Below, in pieces: positions 36,160-47,579 of a stretch of DNA of 64,000 nucleotides. The position numbers and the translations under genes are program-made. The notes beneath the pieces were generated by a model. The model did no database searches. It saw only the letters and a program-made list of their open reading frames with translations, and was not told the DNA's origin. This DNA comes from Hybos culiciformis (taxonomy: Eukaryota; Arthropoda; Insecta; Diptera; Hybotidae): positions 930,001 to 994,000 of the forward strand of contig OZ023273.1 in the NCBI GenBank assembly GCA_964007475.1, read 5' to 3'. Every line of letters begins with the position of its first letter. The stretch's first letter is position 1.

Positions 36160-37626
36160 CTAAAAATCATATAAACAAAGATAATTTTTTAAGTTTTGTT
36201 AAAAAAGAATTAATAACTTATTATTAATATATGAATTATATATGTATTATTCATAATTGTTATGGAGCAATTACGAATAATGAAATGTTAAAGAAAATTA
36301 ACAGGAAACCATACTAAATTAATCCATTTACCATATTAATCTGTGTTTTTTCATAATCAGCTTTTTTTAGATTTATTATTTCAATAAGAAACATTGAAGT
36401 TCTTATTAAAGATTTTAAATATAGGTAGTTAGTTTTAATAGTTTGACAATCTTCCAAATTATTATTCAACGTCCTGGTTTCCTAAGAATAATACAATCAA
36501 AAATAATAAAGATTTGTAACTTGTTATCTACATTATCACAAACCATTTATCAAATTAAATAAATAATCGGTAGGTAGGTATTTAATAATAGCTAATAACA
36601 CTATTATAGTAGATACCTAGATAATATCTACAAACTTTCTTTTAAAATCGTCATATTAGTTAACCATGAGAAATATGAAATAAACTTTTAATCATTTTTA
36701 AATTAAAATAAAAAATAAATAAAGTATTTATTCTGAATGTCTAAATTAATCAAAAGTTATAACCATCGTGCAAGTGGAAGCTTATTTGGTTCAATTTTTA
36801 AAAATTTGCTGCAAAGACCATGTAGAAACTCAGAAGATGAAGAAGGTAAGGTATAAGTGCAAAAAATATTATTGAAAGAATGTTTCGTAAGGAAAAAAAA
36901 AGCGATACGCGGAGTGATGATGATGAAGTGACGTCTTGCTTCTTGCAATCAATTGACTGATTTGGGTGAAAATAATGCAATCTTATTTGCAATAAACAAA
37001 TTATCGGCACAAAAGCTAATAAATTAAATGAATGCAAAAGACAATTAATAAATTAAATTAATAATAAGTAGTTAATTTTAATTCAAAAATTATTTATAAA
37101 TGGATTAAATAAGAGAAATGAAGTCATGAAATGACTAAGGACGACATATGCATGGTGTGATAGGTAATTTCAGTCAGGTTTTTTTGACACCAAAGACCAA
37201 TCCGTCCCGTGGTCCCGTCCGTAATAAATTGAAGTTTACACTTTTCTTTTTTATATAACAAATAAAATTACCTTAATTCGCTTCCTGTATAAATTCTTTT
37301 CCAGAATATTGTTAATATTATTATAAATTTATTTATTTTTAATTCTATTTTATTTTGGTTTGTTTATTTTATTTTTTGACCGAAACTTGATTTGATATTA
37401 AATTGATACTTGCAATAAAAGCTATTAAAGCGAATGACAATTCATGCGCGCCAAAATGTATGCCTAATTTTTAATGGCCCAAAATAGAAAGTCGACGACA
37501 TGGTGTGTAGCGGTATACTTTGTTCGCACTCAAAAATACTACGGAAAAAAAGTTAAATTTCCACTTCCTTGTTCGTACCAAAATATATTTCCTGAGAAAA
37601 AGTGTAAATTTCAATTTCTAATAGTA

Positions 37627-38026
37627 AGAGCCCGTTCCCAAACTGAGACTATTTTAAATCGTAAAATATACCTTTTCTACTAAAGAAAATTCCTTTTTTC
37701 AGAAATTGAAATAGGCTTGACATTTAATCTGTATCATCTGCAACGTCTGCTTAAATTTTCAATTTTTTTTTTTTTTTTTTTTTTAATGAGGTGCACTAAA
37801 AAGTACACCTATAAGCTGAGTTTGTTATGGGAAATTTAAAATTTCCCTTTGCAGATTTTTAAAATATAAAATATCATTTCGGAACGATTTTTACTTAAAA
37901 AAATCTTGATTTGTAAAATAATTGTAAAATAACAGAAGTAAAATCGTGTCGTTCCAAAACTAGAAATTCTAGAAATTAAAAAAAAATTTCAGTTTTTAAA
38001 ATAGTCTCAGTTTGGGAACGGGCTCT
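37627..38026. mobile_element. 400-bp MITE with 32-bp terminal repeats
   Basis: AGAGCCCGTTCCCAAACTGA followed by GACTATTTTAAA forms the left end and recurs without mismatch in inverse orientation at the right end. The interior holds a T run and GGTGCACTAAAAAGTACACC. No clear target duplication. Confidence 0.7.
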
Positions 38027-38843
38027 AATTTTCACACATGATAAATGGAAAGAACTGTTCCGGAAAAAAAGGACTTGCGAAATTTTCAATTGAAAGATAA
38101 TCGTGAGGTCGTCTATTTTCTTTGTAATTTCCTTGACTCGAATGAGTGTAGATAATTTTTGAAGCTTAAGGGAGCCGTCATACATTCAGCTTTAATGCGA
38201 TATTAAAATTAAGTTTTTAATAATGTTGGCAACAGTATTCTAATTTTCTGCTTTGTAATCTTCTTAATAAAAATAAAAATATTTAAAAAAAGAAATTAAA
38301 AAGAAAACATTAAATACATTCGATAAAAAAAATTTAAATAAATTGCATTATTTTATTTAACTACCTACCTAATTAAAAAAAGCATCAATTCGAAATTTTA
38401 CAGAGTAATCAGATTGGTAAAAAAAAAATGTAATTATTTTAAAAAATATCATCATAATCATCATCATTGTTTATAGGAAAAAAGAAATGATTGACACACA
38501 GTGCCTCAGTGAGATGAGAATTTTTTATCTCTAATTTATTAGTAATTTACAATGCTTAGAAGTGCAATTGGCTCTTTTAAGAGTTCAATAAAAATTAGCT
38601 GTTGTTGAGTGACATTATTTAATGTTAAATGTTCTAGTTTTGAATCTAATTCAAATCTGAATTTTTTTTAGGTTATATCATACCTAATGTTCAGTCTATA
38701 CAGACTCCGTCTCCAAGCAGTGAATGTATATAATTTTTCACATTACTTCTAACCCTTTGTTACTTACTTACTAATTAACCATTTACATTTTTTTTTTTAA
38801 ATATCTATTTTTAAATTTCCTGAACCCAAAGTAAATCGGCTAA

Positions 38844-39320
38844 AGTGCAGATGACGTGAACCACTCAGAATGGGCTGAAACTTGGTGGGGGGGTAGAGGC
38901 GGTGCCCAAACTTCCGAAACTGAAATCAGTTCTTGGGGCTCGGGCCCCGTTTCGGAGATAGGGCCCCCCAAAGTTTTCATACATTTTGTATGGGAAATTT
39001 TTTTTTTTGCTCGAGTTGGCCCATTTTTTTGTAGAGAGTATAGGGGGCATCCCAGAACGAGAGGGAGGGGTGGGGGGCGGCGGGCGGGCGGTCTGGTGGT
39101 TGGTCAGTGGGATTTGCCCCCTATACTCTCTACAAAAAAATGGGCCAACTCGAGCAAAAAAAAAAATTTCCCATACAAAATGTATGAAAACTTTGGGGGG
39201 CCCTATCTCCGAAACGGGGCCCGAGCCCCAAGAACTGATTTCAGTTTCGGAAGTTTGGGCACCGCCTCTACCCCCCCACCAAGTTTCAGCCCATTCTGAG
39301 TGGTTCACGTCATCTGCACT
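38844..39320. mobile_element. Fold-back element with perfect 206-bp arms
   Basis: 38844-39049 and 39115-39320 are exact inverse copies of 206 bases, beginning AGTGCAGATGACGTGAACC. A 65-base GC-rich spacer (39050-39114) separates them. The perfect match makes long mirror-image open frames on both strands, which are not genes. Flanks continue with weaker symmetry (CGGCTAA against CGGCGTA). It ends 186 bases before the Rpn2 start codon. Confidence 0.85.
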
Positions 39321-39506
39321 TACGCCGTAAATCCACCAACTAACACTGGTCTGGTAGGTACAGGTGGGTTTTCCCAAAACTTTATTGACTTCAAAGTAAT
39401 ATGTAAACTGCTTTTCATTTTTCTTAGATCTATTTCAATTAAGTAAGAATACCTAGGTGTACCTACCTACAATAATTTTTTCCCCATTTTTCTTTTAGAA
39501 TTAAAA

Positions 39507-42500
39507 ATGGTGAGCATAACGTCGGCGGCCGGAATTATATCCCTTTTGGATGAGCCTATGCCAGATTTAAAAATTTTCGCATTGAAAAAATTGGACAACA
39601 TTGTAGACGAATTTTGGCCAGAGATCTCGGAATCAATTGAAAAAATTGAAATGTTACATGAAGATCGTTCATTTAATGAAAGTAAATTGGCAGGAATTGT
39701 TGCTTCCAAGGTTTGAATTTAGAAATAATTAGCACCTAAATGGCCGCAACTGATTATATTTTTTTTTTTAGGTATTTTATCATTTAGGCTCTTTTGAAGA
39801 TGCATTAACATATGCTCTGGGAGCAGGAGAATTATTTGATGTTAATGCGCGCAATGAATACACAGAAACAATAATTGCTAAATGTATTGATTTCTATATT
39901 GCTCAAAGAGTTGCTGTTATTGAGAATCCCAAAGAAGCAAAACCAGTTGATTCAAGACTAGAAGCAATTGTTAATCGAATGATTCAACGTTGTTTGGAGG
40001 ATGGACAATTTCGTCAGGCTTTGGGAATAGCCTTGGAAACTCGTCGAATGGATATTTTTGAGGCATCAATAATGAAGTCTGACGATGTCAATGCAATGTT
40101 GTCATATGCTTATCAAGTCACTATGTCTTTGATTCAAAATCGTGGTTTTCGTAACGAAGTTTTACGTTGTCTTGTTGATTTGTATCGGAATCTTACTACT
40201 CCTGACTACGTTAATATGTGTCAGTGCTTAATCTTTCTGGAAGATCCTCTAGCTGTTGCAGAAGTTCTAGATAAGTTGACCCGATCATCTGTGGAACATA
40301 ACAATTTAATGGCATATCAAATTGCATTTGATTTATATGAATCAGCTACTCAACAATTTTTGGGCCAAGTTTTACAGGTTAATAAATAGTTAAATTTCTT
40401 TAAGCCGATTTTAAGTTTTTTTTTTGTAATTTGTAGGCACTTAAGGAAACAGCTCCGATTCCAAATGCTCTACCATCAACATTTAAGCCTCAAGGTCAAA
40501 CTTCTGCGGAAAACCCTGAAAGCAATGCAGCTTCATCATCGAAAACGGACGAAGAGAAAGCTAAAGATAAAGAGGAAGCAAGGGCTATTGGAGAAGATAA
40601 TACATCTGATGGTGACACCAGAATTGAGCGAACAATAGAATCACTAAATGATTCTGAAAAAGTTCATCAGAAAAATATTGAGAAATTAATTTCAATACTT
40701 TCAGGAGAAGTTTCTATTGATTTACAATTGCAGTTTTTGATTCGAAGCAATCACGCTGATTTACAAATATTGCGATCAACGAAAGATGCAGTAAGGGTTT
40801 CTATTTGTCACACTGCAACCATTATAGCAAATGCGTTTATGCATAGTGGAACTACAAGTGATCAGTTTTTGAGAGATAATTTGGATTGGTTGGCTCGAGC
40901 AACAAATTGGGCTAAGCTAACTGCAACTTCTTCATTGGGAGTTATTCACAGAGGTCACGAAGGCGATTCATTAGCTTTAATGCAAGTTTATTTGCCGAAA
41001 GAAACTGGGCCAAGTTCGGGCTACTCTGAAGGTGGAGGTCTTTATGCCTTAGGATTAATTCATGCCAATCACGGAGCAAATATTATTGACTATTTATTGC
41101 AACAACTGAAAGACGCTCAAAATGAAAACGTTCGTCACGGAGGTTGCTTGGGTTTAGGTTTGGCTGCTATGGGCACTCATAGGCAGGACTTGTATGAGCA
41201 ACTGAAATTTAATTTATATCAAGATGATGCTGTTACTGGAGAGGCGGCTGGTATTGCTATGGGAATGGTAATGTTGGGATCAAAGAACCCACAAGCTATT
41301 GAAGATATGGTATCGTATGCACAAGAAACTCAACATGAGAAAATTCTTAGAGGACTAGCGGTTGGAATTTCTTTGACAATGTTCGCTCGCTTAGAAGAAG
41401 CTGATCCTCTTGTAACTAGCTTATCAACAGATAAGGATCCTGTTCTTCGTCGTTCTGGAATGTACACCATAGCTATGGCTTATGGCGGAACTGGTAGCAA
41501 TAAAGCTATTCGAAAACTTTTACATGTTGCAGTTTCTGATGTGAATGATGACGTCAGACGTGCTGCTGTCACAGCGATAGGTTTTATTTTGTTCCGCAAT
41601 CCAGAGCAATGTCCATCAGTAGTGTCTCTCCTGGCAGAATCTTACAATCCTCATGTACGTTATGGAGCCGCAATGGCCTTAGGTATAGCCTGCGCAGGTA
41701 CTGGTCTTCGCGAAGCAATAGCATTACTCGAACCAATGGTTAAGTTTGATCCCGTAAATTTTGTTCGCCAGGGGGCTTTAATTGCGTCAGCAATGATTTT
41801 AATTCAGCACACTGATCAAACTTGCCCTAAAACATCTTTCTTTAGACAACTTTACTCTGAAGTTATTACAAATAAGCATGAAGATGTAATGGCAAAATAT
41901 GGTGCCATTTTAGCTCAAGGTATTATTGATGCTGGTGGTCGAAATTGTACCTTGAGCTTACAATCGAGAACAGGTCACACAAATCTTCAGGCTGTTGTTG
42001 GAGCTCTTGTGTTCACACAGTATTGGTACTGGTTCCCGCTCGCTCATTGTTTATCTCTTGCGTTCAGCCCGACCTCTATTATTGCTTTAAATTCAGATTT
42101 GAAAATGCCTAAAATGGATATTAAATCAGCTGCAAAACCTTCTCTTTATGCATATCCAGCTCCATTAGAAGAGAAGAAATCAGAAGAGCGTGAAAAAGTA
42201 GCTACAGCCGTGCTTTCAATTGCTGCCAGGCAAAAACGTCGGGAAACTGTTGGTCAAAAAGAAGATGAAAAAATGGAAGTTGATGAGGAAGTTAAAGATG
42301 CTATTAAAGATGCAAAAACTGATGATAAAAAGAAAGAAGAAAAAAAAGAGGAAAAAGTAGGCGAATCAAGTTCAGATAAAAAGAAAGAAGAGAAAAAAGA
42401 TGACAAAGAAAAGAAAGAAGAAGGTGAAAAGAAAGACTCAGATAAAAAAGAACCAGAAAAGAAAAAAGAGCCAGAACCAAACTTTGAAATTCTGCAAAAT

Positions 42501-42722
42501 CCAGCTCGTATTGTGCGTCAACAGCTCAAAGTAATAAGCGTCCCTGAAGGGCAAAATTATGTGTGCTTAAAAGATATTCAAATTGGAGGTATCATTGTAA
42601 TGCAACATACTGGAAAAGCTGACGAGCAAGAACTAGTTGAGCCAGTAGCTGCTTACGGTCCCAAAAATGAAGATGTTAAAGAGCCAGATGCACCAGAACC
42701 ATTTGAATACATTGAGGATTAG
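39507..42722 (+). CDS. Rpn2: 26S proteasome regulatory subunit Rpn2 (PSMD1)
   Basis: Largest scaffold subunit of the 19S regulatory particle base; it docks Rpn13 and other subunits. Exons 39507-39710, 39772-40377 and 40437-42722 give 1031 residues (Drosophila about 1020, human 953). The N-terminal helical region ([33 protein letters not shown]) is followed by the proteasome/cyclosome repeats, about residues 470-720, with typical small-residue helices ([52 protein letters not shown]). A Lys/Glu-rich disordered insert lies at about 865-955. The conserved C-terminal domain ([13 protein letters not shown] to EPFEYIED) includes the acidic tail that binds Rpn13 in other species. Introns are 61 and 59 bases. 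A leader intron is likely because an acceptor lies just before the ATG. Confidence 0.97.
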
Positions 42723-42826
42723 TATTACATTTAAGATAAGACTATTATTTCTTATTTAAATATTCGAAAATATACATAACTTCTGTTTAGAGAACGAAAG
42801 CTTGTGTTACTTTTTTTAAAATCTTA

Positions 42827-42832
42827 AATAAA
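42827..42832 (+). terminator. Polyadenylation signal of Rpn2
   Basis: AATAAA 105 bases after the stop codon, followed by T/G-rich sequence (TGTTTGTTTATTTTT). The convergent PAAT-like gene ends 230 bases farther on. Confidence 0.5.
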
Positions 42833-43060
42833 ATGTTTGTTTATTTTTCTATCAAATTCATTAAATTATTGGTTCAAATAATATTAATTTTTAATTTCCC
42901 TACTCTTGATTTTTAATTACATCAATAATCATTTTAATTCAGCGCACTTTTACAAAATTGTTTAAAACATCTTTCTAATGCTTCTAAATGGTAAGAGGCA
43001 AGGTTAATACATATAAAAAATTAAGAAAATTTCCATAAATAAAAAACAAAAACAAATTAT

Positions 43061-44315
43061 TTATAATGGCTGAATATTTTTTTCTAATAATTTTAAAATT
43101 TTATCTAATTTTTCATTTTGTTTTTGTTCCATTATATCTATTTTTCGGCTTATACTACTTTCAACATCTGAAATTTTTTCATCTATATAATTTTTTAGAA
43201 ATTCTAGTGAATCATTTGTAAAATTGTTTTCTTTATTATTTTTATTTCCATTCAATAATAGAAACTCTTCATCTTTGTTGTCTATTAAACTGTCAGGAAG
43301 TATTTGATTAAGAACAATCTCTTCATTTGTCGTACTTAACATTTTTTTCAATTCAGGAACTCTATTCAAAAGTTTTATATTGTTAATTAAGTCAGAATTA
43401 TTGGTACCAAACAATGTTTGAATGCTAGCTGGAAATTGAGAAATGTTGCTTGCTTTTCCAGCCTGAATTTTCATATAATTTTCTAGAAAATCTTTACATC
43501 GCTCAGCATTGGGAGAAAGTTTTTGTTGGGATTCTGATAAAATTTTCTGTACGTTTTCCAAATTAATAGAGGATGATCCAATAAGTGATTGTTTCGAATA
43601 ACGGATTAGCTCCATATGTATTCCATATATCCAAATCTCTTGCATTTTAGATATAAACTAAAAAGAGGGAAATTATTATTTTTTTTTTTTATTAAATTAG
43701 TTTTGTTTCTTTTTCATAAATAATTAGGATTAATTCATAGGTCAGGTAGGTATTTGAAATACCTACATATATAAATTACAGCAATATCTATTTCTAAGAC
43801 AGATGTTTGTTAAGTATGTTCCTAGGTAAAATGACCTACCTTAACACTAATTTCATTGGCTACATTTTTTTTATCCATTTTAATATCGAACCTATAAATT
43901 TTCTTGCCATCAAAATCATCCAAAAGCTCGCCGCTCAAAGTTTCGTAATATTCCCCTTGGGAATTTAAAAATATTTCAATTATTGGACAATCTGTAACTA
44001 GGGCAACAGAATCAACAGTAAATTGTGGATAAATATCTAGTTTCATTTCACATTTATCATTTTGTTCATCTTCATTAGGATTTTGTTGCAAAAAAGTTGA
44101 ACGTTCAAAACTTACAATATCCTCCAAAAGTGGCCTAAAATATAAGAAATAAACTCATTTTATTCATAAAAGAAAAACCTTGGACTAGGCAAAATATACT
44201 TTTCAAGTTTTTCAGGTTTTTCATCATTCCCAAAGATTTTTGTAACGACAGAATCATTTACATCTCCTCGATTCGCTTTCCAATTGGTTTTAATTTTTAT
44301 AAATTTCTCATTCAT
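43061..44315 (-). CDS. PAAT (C10orf88)-like protein
   Basis: Exons 44315-44200, 44134-43840 and 43657-43061 give 335 residues. I recognise the layout of the PAAT family (human C10orf88, an ATPase reported to associate with mitochondrial ABC transporters). An N-terminal beta-rich part (SVALVTDCPIIEIFLNSQGEYYET, with lengths cut here to fit: SVALVTDCPIIEIF, then GEYYETLSGE) leads into EISVK-FISKMQEIWIYGIHME. A middle helical region follows, and then a C-terminal coiled coil (ISRKIDIMEQKQNEKLDKIL). No Walker motif stands out. The last intron (43658-43839) joins phase 0. It is convergent with Rpn2 and divergent from phosphoglycerate mutase. The gene is certain; the family name rests on pattern memory and needs a search. 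Confidence 0.65.
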
Positions 44316-44424
44316 TTTTTTGAAATTTATTTTAAGATTTTTTGTTTATTTATTTTTTAACTTTTTTTTATTTTGACTTTTGAGGTTCCAATTTGCAAAC
44401 AAAAAAATATTAATAAATTTAAAG

Positions 44425-44730
44425 CAAGTAGTAGCAGAGCTCGAAGTCGCTGACCTCAGTCGGTCAAACACAACGGTCGCCGAAGATATTGGCAAAATAT
44501 GAATTGGTCGCCGTCGATCCAAAAAATCAGCTGCAATCGGCTGTGAAATTTTTCTATATTTTTGATGTTTTTTCAATAATTAAAAAAAATAAAGTGAAAA
44601 AAAAATTTTTTTTATAAATTTTTTAGTATAGAGCCGATTTGAGTCGCTCCAGTCGCGGTCGTTGGTAATTTTCTTTCAGCAGTGAGTGGTCGGTAAAAGT
44701 CATCGACTTCGCGCTCTGAGTAGTAGTAGG
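44425..44730. mobile_element. Degenerate inverted-repeat element
   Basis: CAGAGCTCGAAGTCGCTGAC near the left end recurs in inverse orientation as CAGAGCGCGAAGTCGATGAC near the right end, both next to GTAGTAGTA-type triplets. The interior holds GGTCGCCGTCGATCC and GGTCGGT motifs. It starts about 110 bases before the PAAT-like start codon. Confidence 0.45.
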
Positions 44731-44880
44731 TTTATTGTTCTTTGTAGATTCATGCAGTATACTGTATACCGTATGTGTACAAAACTTGTACAAAAGCAAA
44801 ATCTACATCGGTCGGTCAAGAATTCGAAAATTCAATAGCGGACAAAATCTCGAAAATGACATTTTAGTCCCCTAAAGAAT

Positions 44881-45157
44881 TAACAAATTGGGGCGACAAC
44901 GACGACTGCAACGACAGCGATATCCTGGAGTGAACACAATTACGGCGACGGCGACGAAATAAATAAACAGGAAAAAAATAAACAAATAGAAAAATAAACA
45001 AAAAAAATATATGGCTGTCGTTGTCGCCCGGCGACAAAATAGAAACATTTCTAATTTGTCGCCAGGCGACAATGTCGTTTGTCGCCAGTCGTCTCAATTG
45101 TGTTAATTGTCATACAAATAGTCGCTATCGCTGTCGCTGTCGCCCCAATTGTGTTTA
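44881..45157. mobile_element. Inverted-repeat element with GCGACAGCGAC ends
   Basis: The left end has ACAAATTGGGGCGACAACGA, and the right end in reverse has ACACAATTGGGGCGACAGCG followed by ACAGCGATAGCGAC. Further inverse GTCGCC/GGCGAC motifs lie inside. Class unknown; the style of the ends resembles that of the 29693-30057 element. Confidence 0.55.
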
Positions 45158-45234
45158 CACCACAGCCTGGCAATTGAATTTTTTTCCTTAAGAAAAGGAA
45201 AACAATAGGAAGTCAAAGTTGTGTTGTTTAACTG

Positions 45235-45382
45235 TCAAAATGTACCCCCCCAAGTTTTCTCCACTCACTTTCACCACGAAAAAACCATATCATAGTTTTC
45301 CGTTTATATGAAAAAAGTTTTAACAAAATGGGAATATTGCAATCGGAAACTAATTTTAGTTCTAGGGGGGGTACATTTTTGA
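45235..45382. mobile_element. 148-bp MITE-like element with TGTACCCCCCC ends
   Basis: TCAAAATGTACCCCCCC at the left and TCAAAAATGTACCCCCCC in reverse at the right. Nothing coding. It is separated by about 80 bases from the previous element. Confidence 0.55.
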
Positions 45383-45623
45383 TTTTCAACACTTACTTCT
45401 TACCACACCATTAATAGCCTTTCTTTATACTAATTATTCTATAGTTTACTTACACATTAAAAATTAAAAATTCAATCAGGCACAAGAGGCACTAGTGTCA
45501 TTTCGCAAAATTTAAAAATTCAATGATTCAATCGTAGATAAACGTCGTTTTGTAAAAAAGAGAAAAACAGCTAAAAAAAATATATTTTTTTTTTTTAAAT
45601 TTTCAATTTTTTTCAACGTTTAC

Positions 45624-45957
45624 TTGGGGGTTAGACGAGAGTAAAAACTAGTTATAACTAAGATGTTTTTTGAATGTATGTGTGAAAAATTGTATAAAAA
45701 AAAAAAAATTATGAAATAGTTATAACTAATAGTTATAACTAAAAAAAATTCTGAATCTAAAGTATTACTTGTCAAATGAAATATTTTTTTTTTTAAATGT
45801 AAATAAAAACTAAAAAGTGAAGTAAAATAATAAAATAGTTTGTAAATAGTTTTAACTATAGTTTAGCCAGTGGAGAATAATTACGTCACAAATACAAATA
45901 AAAAACTCATACAATTGTAAATAGTTAAGACTAGTTTTTACTCTCGTATAACCACTG
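45624..45957. mobile_element. MITE with TTATAACTA-rich ends
   Basis: GGTTAGACGAGAGTAAAAAC followed by TAGTTATAACTA on the left is matched in reverse by GGTTATACGAGAGTAAAAAC and TAGTCTTAACTA on the right. The interior has more AGTTATAACTA copies and T/A runs. It ends about 240 bases before the PGAM start codon. Confidence 0.6.
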
Positions 45958-46198
45958 CGTTAGAAATGATTTCCTAAGATTTATGAAGTTGGCATTATTT
46001 TAGTTCTTCTCAATGAATTCAAGGCTATGATGGATTTGACATTTTGATTTTTTGAAATTGAATATTTTGTCATTGCCAGAGGTCAGCAAGCAGGAAGGCA
46101 GGAAGGCGAAGGAAAGGATCCAAAAATTTTCCTAATATTGTTTTTCTAATAAATTATTTCAATTTAAAATAATAAATTTTTTAAATAAAGTTTCGAAG

Positions 46199-47579
46199 AT
46201 GGCTGGAAAATATAAAGTAAGTGAAAGTTCATATAAAAATTTGGGTGGGCCGCTTGATTTGATTATGAGTTATTTGGTTGGAGCTTTTAAAGAAAATTTT
46301 TTTTTGAGGTTTTGTAATTTCTACTGGCCACTGGGTTTACCTAGAAGGTATGTAGGTACCATACTTATAAAAGTTTGAGATTAGAAGAATACGAACGACC
46401 ACCACCGACCGGTTCGATAAAGTGTGTAGGTACCTAATACCTTTACCATCCTATCAAAAATTATAATTTTTTAATTTCAACTTTACTTCATTTCGGTGTG
46501 GCTAAAGATTCAGCCAGAGTAGAATAAAAAATTACAAACAGACCACATTTCCGAATAAAATATGTTTGGACAATTTATTGAATAATGTTTGATTTATATG
46601 TATATATTTTTTTATTTAAAACTTATTTTAGATTGTAATGGTCAGACATGGTGAATCCGAATGGAATCAAAAAAATCTTTTCTGTGGTTGGTATGATGCT
46701 AATTTAAGTGACAAAGGAAAAGAAGAAGCTGTTGCTGCCGGCAAAGCTGTTAAAGAAGCTGCACTAAAATTTGATATTGCTCATACTTCAGTATTGACAC
46801 GAGCTCAAGTTACTTTGAATGCGATTTTAGAAGGCTCAGGACAAACAGGAATTCCGATTTCTAAAACATGGCGCCTCAATGAACGTCATTATGGTGGTTT
46901 GACTGGAATGAATAAAGCCGAGACTGCTGCAAAATATGGTGAAGATCAGGTAAGAAAAATAAGAATACGATTTTTTTTGGTATGATATAACCATTGATAA
47001 GGTGATTATGTTTTTAAGGATAGGTTCCTATATCGGAAAGGTGTATTATTTTTTTTAAAATACATAAGCATTTTATCAAAAGTAGCTCATCCACTAAAAA
47101 TTATATAAGTTCAGAATATTAAATTGATTTTCATTGTTATATCGTAGGTACTGATCTGGAGAAGGAGCTTTGACATCCCACCACCACCAATGGAAAAAGA
47201 CCATGCATATTATGATAATATTGTTAAAGACAGTCGTTATACCGATGGTCCAAAACTAGAGGAATTCCCTATGTTCGAATCATTAAAATTAACTATTTTA
47301 CGTACCTTACCGTATTGGAATGAAACTATAATTCCACAATTAAAAGAAGGAAAAAAAATTATTATTGCTGCTCACGGAAATAGTTTACGCGGCATTGTGA
47401 AACATCTGGATAATTTGAGTGATGAGCAAATAATGGCATTGAATTTACCAACCGGTATTCCATTCGTTTATGAATTGGATGAGAATTTCAAACCTGTTGT
47501 TTCTATGAAATTTTTGGGCGATGAAGAAACCGTTCGGAAAGCCATGGAAGCAGTTGCTGCCCAAGGAAAAGCCAAATAA
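46199..47579 (+). CDS. Pglym: Phosphoglycerate mutase, cofactor-dependent
   Basis: Glycolytic enzyme that interconverts 3- and 2-phosphoglycerate in the cytosol. Exons 46199-46216, 46632-46949 and 47148-47579 give 255 residues, the usual length of dimeric animal PGAM (human PGAM1 254). The catalytic motif RHGESEWN places the phosphorylated His at residue 12. The second active-site His is in AAHGNSLRG (about 188). [36 protein letters not shown] and the C-terminal AVAAQGKAK are all as in the family. The first coding exon is only six codons (MAGKYK), so the start was chosen by splice phase and by the family's N-terminus. Nothing is missing. Confidence 0.97.

Larger units (their letters stand above)
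36160..39506. other. SLBP/Rpn2 divergent spacer
   Basis: Should hold the SLBP promoter and non-coding first exon, and the Rpn2 promoter. The Rpn2 start codon follows TTCTTTTAG by 8 bases, so a non-coding Rpn2 exon probably lies upstream too. Two mobile elements are inside (37627-38026, 38844-39320). A repeated TACCTACCTA-type tract lies near 39450-39470. No protein gene supported. Confidence 0.45.

Noticed and set aside
38856..39377. Three overlapping open frames of 114-170 codons with almost identical protein on both strands
   Set aside because: They are mirror readings of the perfect 206-bp inverted arms of one fold-back element, not genes.
44864..45097. Two overlapping minus-strand frames rich in Phe and Arg
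   Set aside because: They lie entirely within the 44881-45157 inverted-repeat element and follow its GTCGCC/A-run composition.
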